Positions 20,502-21,424 of a stretch of DNA of 21,424 nucleotides are shown piece after piece (the stretch's first letter is position 1; the number at the start of each line of letters is the position of its first letter). The position numbers and the translations under genes are program-made. The notes beneath the pieces were generated by a model. The model was not told where the DNA came from. It saw only the letters and a program-made list of their open reading frames with translations, and ran no database searches. This DNA is from a bacterium (lineage in GTDB: Bacteria > UBA9089 > JASEGY01), in assembly GCA_030019105.1 (NCBI GenBank), contig JASEGY010000011.1, positions 2,157 through 23,580 of the forward strand, written 5' to 3'.

Positions 20502-21334
20502 TATCCCCTTAGCCTTTCAATCAACCGCTCCAGATCATCTGCCGAATAATACTCTATTTCTATCCTGCCCTTGTCTTTGCCGGGCTTAATTGTTACCTTG
20601 GTTCCCAGGCTTTCTGTTATTTCCTCTTCAATCGCGATTATGTTAGGGTCCCTTTCGGCGGGGACTGTTTCACGTGAAACATCAGGATTAGTTAATTTCC
20701 GAACTAATTCTTCTGTCTTTCGAACCGATAATTCCTGTTTAATAATTTTGGAGCTCAACTCCATCTGGGCGGCTTCATTAGGTATAGGCAGGAGGGCTCT
20801 GGCATGCCCCATTGAAAGCATTCCATCCGCTACTTGATCCTGAATGGCCAAAGGGAGATTGAGAAGCCTCAGAAAATTAGTAATGGTAGAGCGATCCTTG
20901 CCCACCTTTTTGCCTAACTCTTCCTGGGTAAGAGTAAATTCATTAATCAGTTGTCGATATGCCTCCGCTTCATCAATAGGATTCAATTCTTCACGCTGGA
21001 TGTTTTCAATCAGGGCGATCTCTAATGCCTCTCCGTCCGACACATCCCTGATTACTGCCGGGATCTTTTCTAATCCAATCTCCTGAGCAGCCCGCAACCG
21101 TCTTTCGCCGGCGATCAGCTCATATTTACCTTCCTTAGGACGAACCACCACCGGTTGAATAACGCCCTTCTCCCTGATCGAGGCGGTTAACTCCCTTAGT
21201 TTGTCCGGATTAAACTCACGCCTGGGTTGATATGGATTTGGAGTCACATCAGCTACTGGAATCTCTCGAATCATTTCACTTCCTTCCGGAGGATAATTAG
21301 TTTCCACTTCACCCCTCCAAACTAAATCTTCCAT
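20501..21334 (-). CDS. parB: ParB/Spo0J-family chromosome partition protein
   Basis: A 277-aa DNA-binding CTPase that loads at parS and spreads to form the partition complex. The N-terminal ParB/Srx domain has NPYQPR (33-38), GERRLRA (76-82) and ENIQR (110-114), the CTP-binding motifs. A helix-turn-helix follows at about 135-160, with the parS-recognition region through SMGHARAL (174-181). The C-terminal dimerisation segment ends in ERLIERLRG. The Gly in MGHARA fits parS rather than Noc specificity. The short N-terminus (MEDLVWRGEVE) lacks the usual GLGRGLDAL-like ParA-stimulating peptide. Met21 (21274) has AAGGA upstream and is an alternative start, which would make the N-terminus shorter still. 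A parS site lies within the gene. parA would be expected upstream, outside the window. Confidence 0.92.
   Translation of the reverse strand: MEDLVWRGEVETNYPPEGSEMIREIPVADVTPNPYQPRREFNPDKLRELTASIREKGVIQPVVVRPKEGKYELIAGERRLRAAQEIGLEKIPAVIRDVSDGEALEIALIENIQREELNPIDEAEAYRQLINEFTLTQEELGKKVGKDRSTITNFLRLLNLPLAIQDQVADGMLSMGHARALLPIPNEAAQMELSSKIIKQELSVRKTEELVRKLTNPDVSRETVPAERDPNIIAIEEEITESLGTKVTIKPGKDKGRIEIEYYSADDLERLIERLRG
20666..20681. other. parS: parS centromere site inside parB
   Basis: TGTTTCACGTGAAACA is a perfect 16-bp palindrome matching the bacterial parS consensus TGTTNCACGTGAAACA. It falls in the linker between the DNA-binding and dimerisation domains and encodes VSRET. A parS site within or near parB is a recurring arrangement. 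It is likely a ParB nucleation site, and it suggests proximity to the replication origin. Confidence 0.93.
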
Positions 21335-21395
21335 ACCTCTTCTCGCTCCTTTCTTGAAAAATCAGTAATTGCTCAATATCTTGTGGAAAGTAGGC

Positions 21396-21424
21396 AGCCG
21401 TTTACGGCTCGAAATTAGAAATTG
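21396..21424. repeat. Partial copy of the 17797-17887 repeat, cut by the window end
   Basis: Matches 17798-17826 at 28 of 29 bases, beginning with the AGCCG/CGGCT stem and running into GAAATTAGAAATTG. It lies about 60 bases upstream of the parB start, much as the other copy lies upstream of the guaB3-like gene. The remainder is outside the window. Confidence 0.75.

Overview
The window reads as a chromosomal piece of an uncultured Gram-negative bacterium, probably from a poorly sampled candidate phylum. Evidence: a PorV-like outer-membrane barrel; a giant secreted protein ending in a FlgD/T9SS-like C-terminal domain; PEGA/SUMF1/TPR envelope proteins; and dispersed palindromic intergenic repeats of kinds common in environmental genomes. 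I cannot assign a phylum. All genes except the transposase lie on the minus strand. I recognised no rRNA, tRNA or CRISPR array.

Region 1 (1-1361): an apparently complete IS630-family element with near-perfect terminal inverted repeats and TA flanks, inserted between genes.

Region 2 (1521-15719): an envelope/surface locus. In transcription order it holds a 1006-aa zinc-ribbon/SUMF1/membrane/SH3b/triple-PEGA protein; a 597-aa exported protein with two tandem TlpA-like thioredoxin folds lacking the catalytic cysteines; a 461-aa PorV-like barrel carrying C-terminal PEGA-like and TPR segments; and a 2536-aa repeat-built surface protein (beta-helix, eight 120-aa modules, six propeller blades, Fn3 domains, C-terminal sorting-like domain). 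The first two genes are nearly contiguous; the last two are preceded by short gaps holding repeats. The simplest reading is a secretion and surface-display locus: the barrel would help export or anchor the giant protein, and the PEGA/TPR/SUMF1 proteins would be envelope partners. This is inference, but it is the best candidate for an undescribed system here.

Region 3 (15720-16181): a 462-bp gene-free stretch with a strong REP-like palindrome.

Region 4 (16182-21334): a compact housekeeping cluster. parB, an aspartate-dehydrogenase-like gene and a DUF115/Maf-like gene are joined by 1-bp and 4-bp overlaps (one operon). They are followed, after a 91-bp MITE-like repeat and a candidate promoter, by a CBS-less IMP dehydrogenase-like gene (GuaB3 type) and a small unknown gene. 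A perfect 16-bp parS site lies inside parB, which suggests that this side of the window is toward the chromosome origin.
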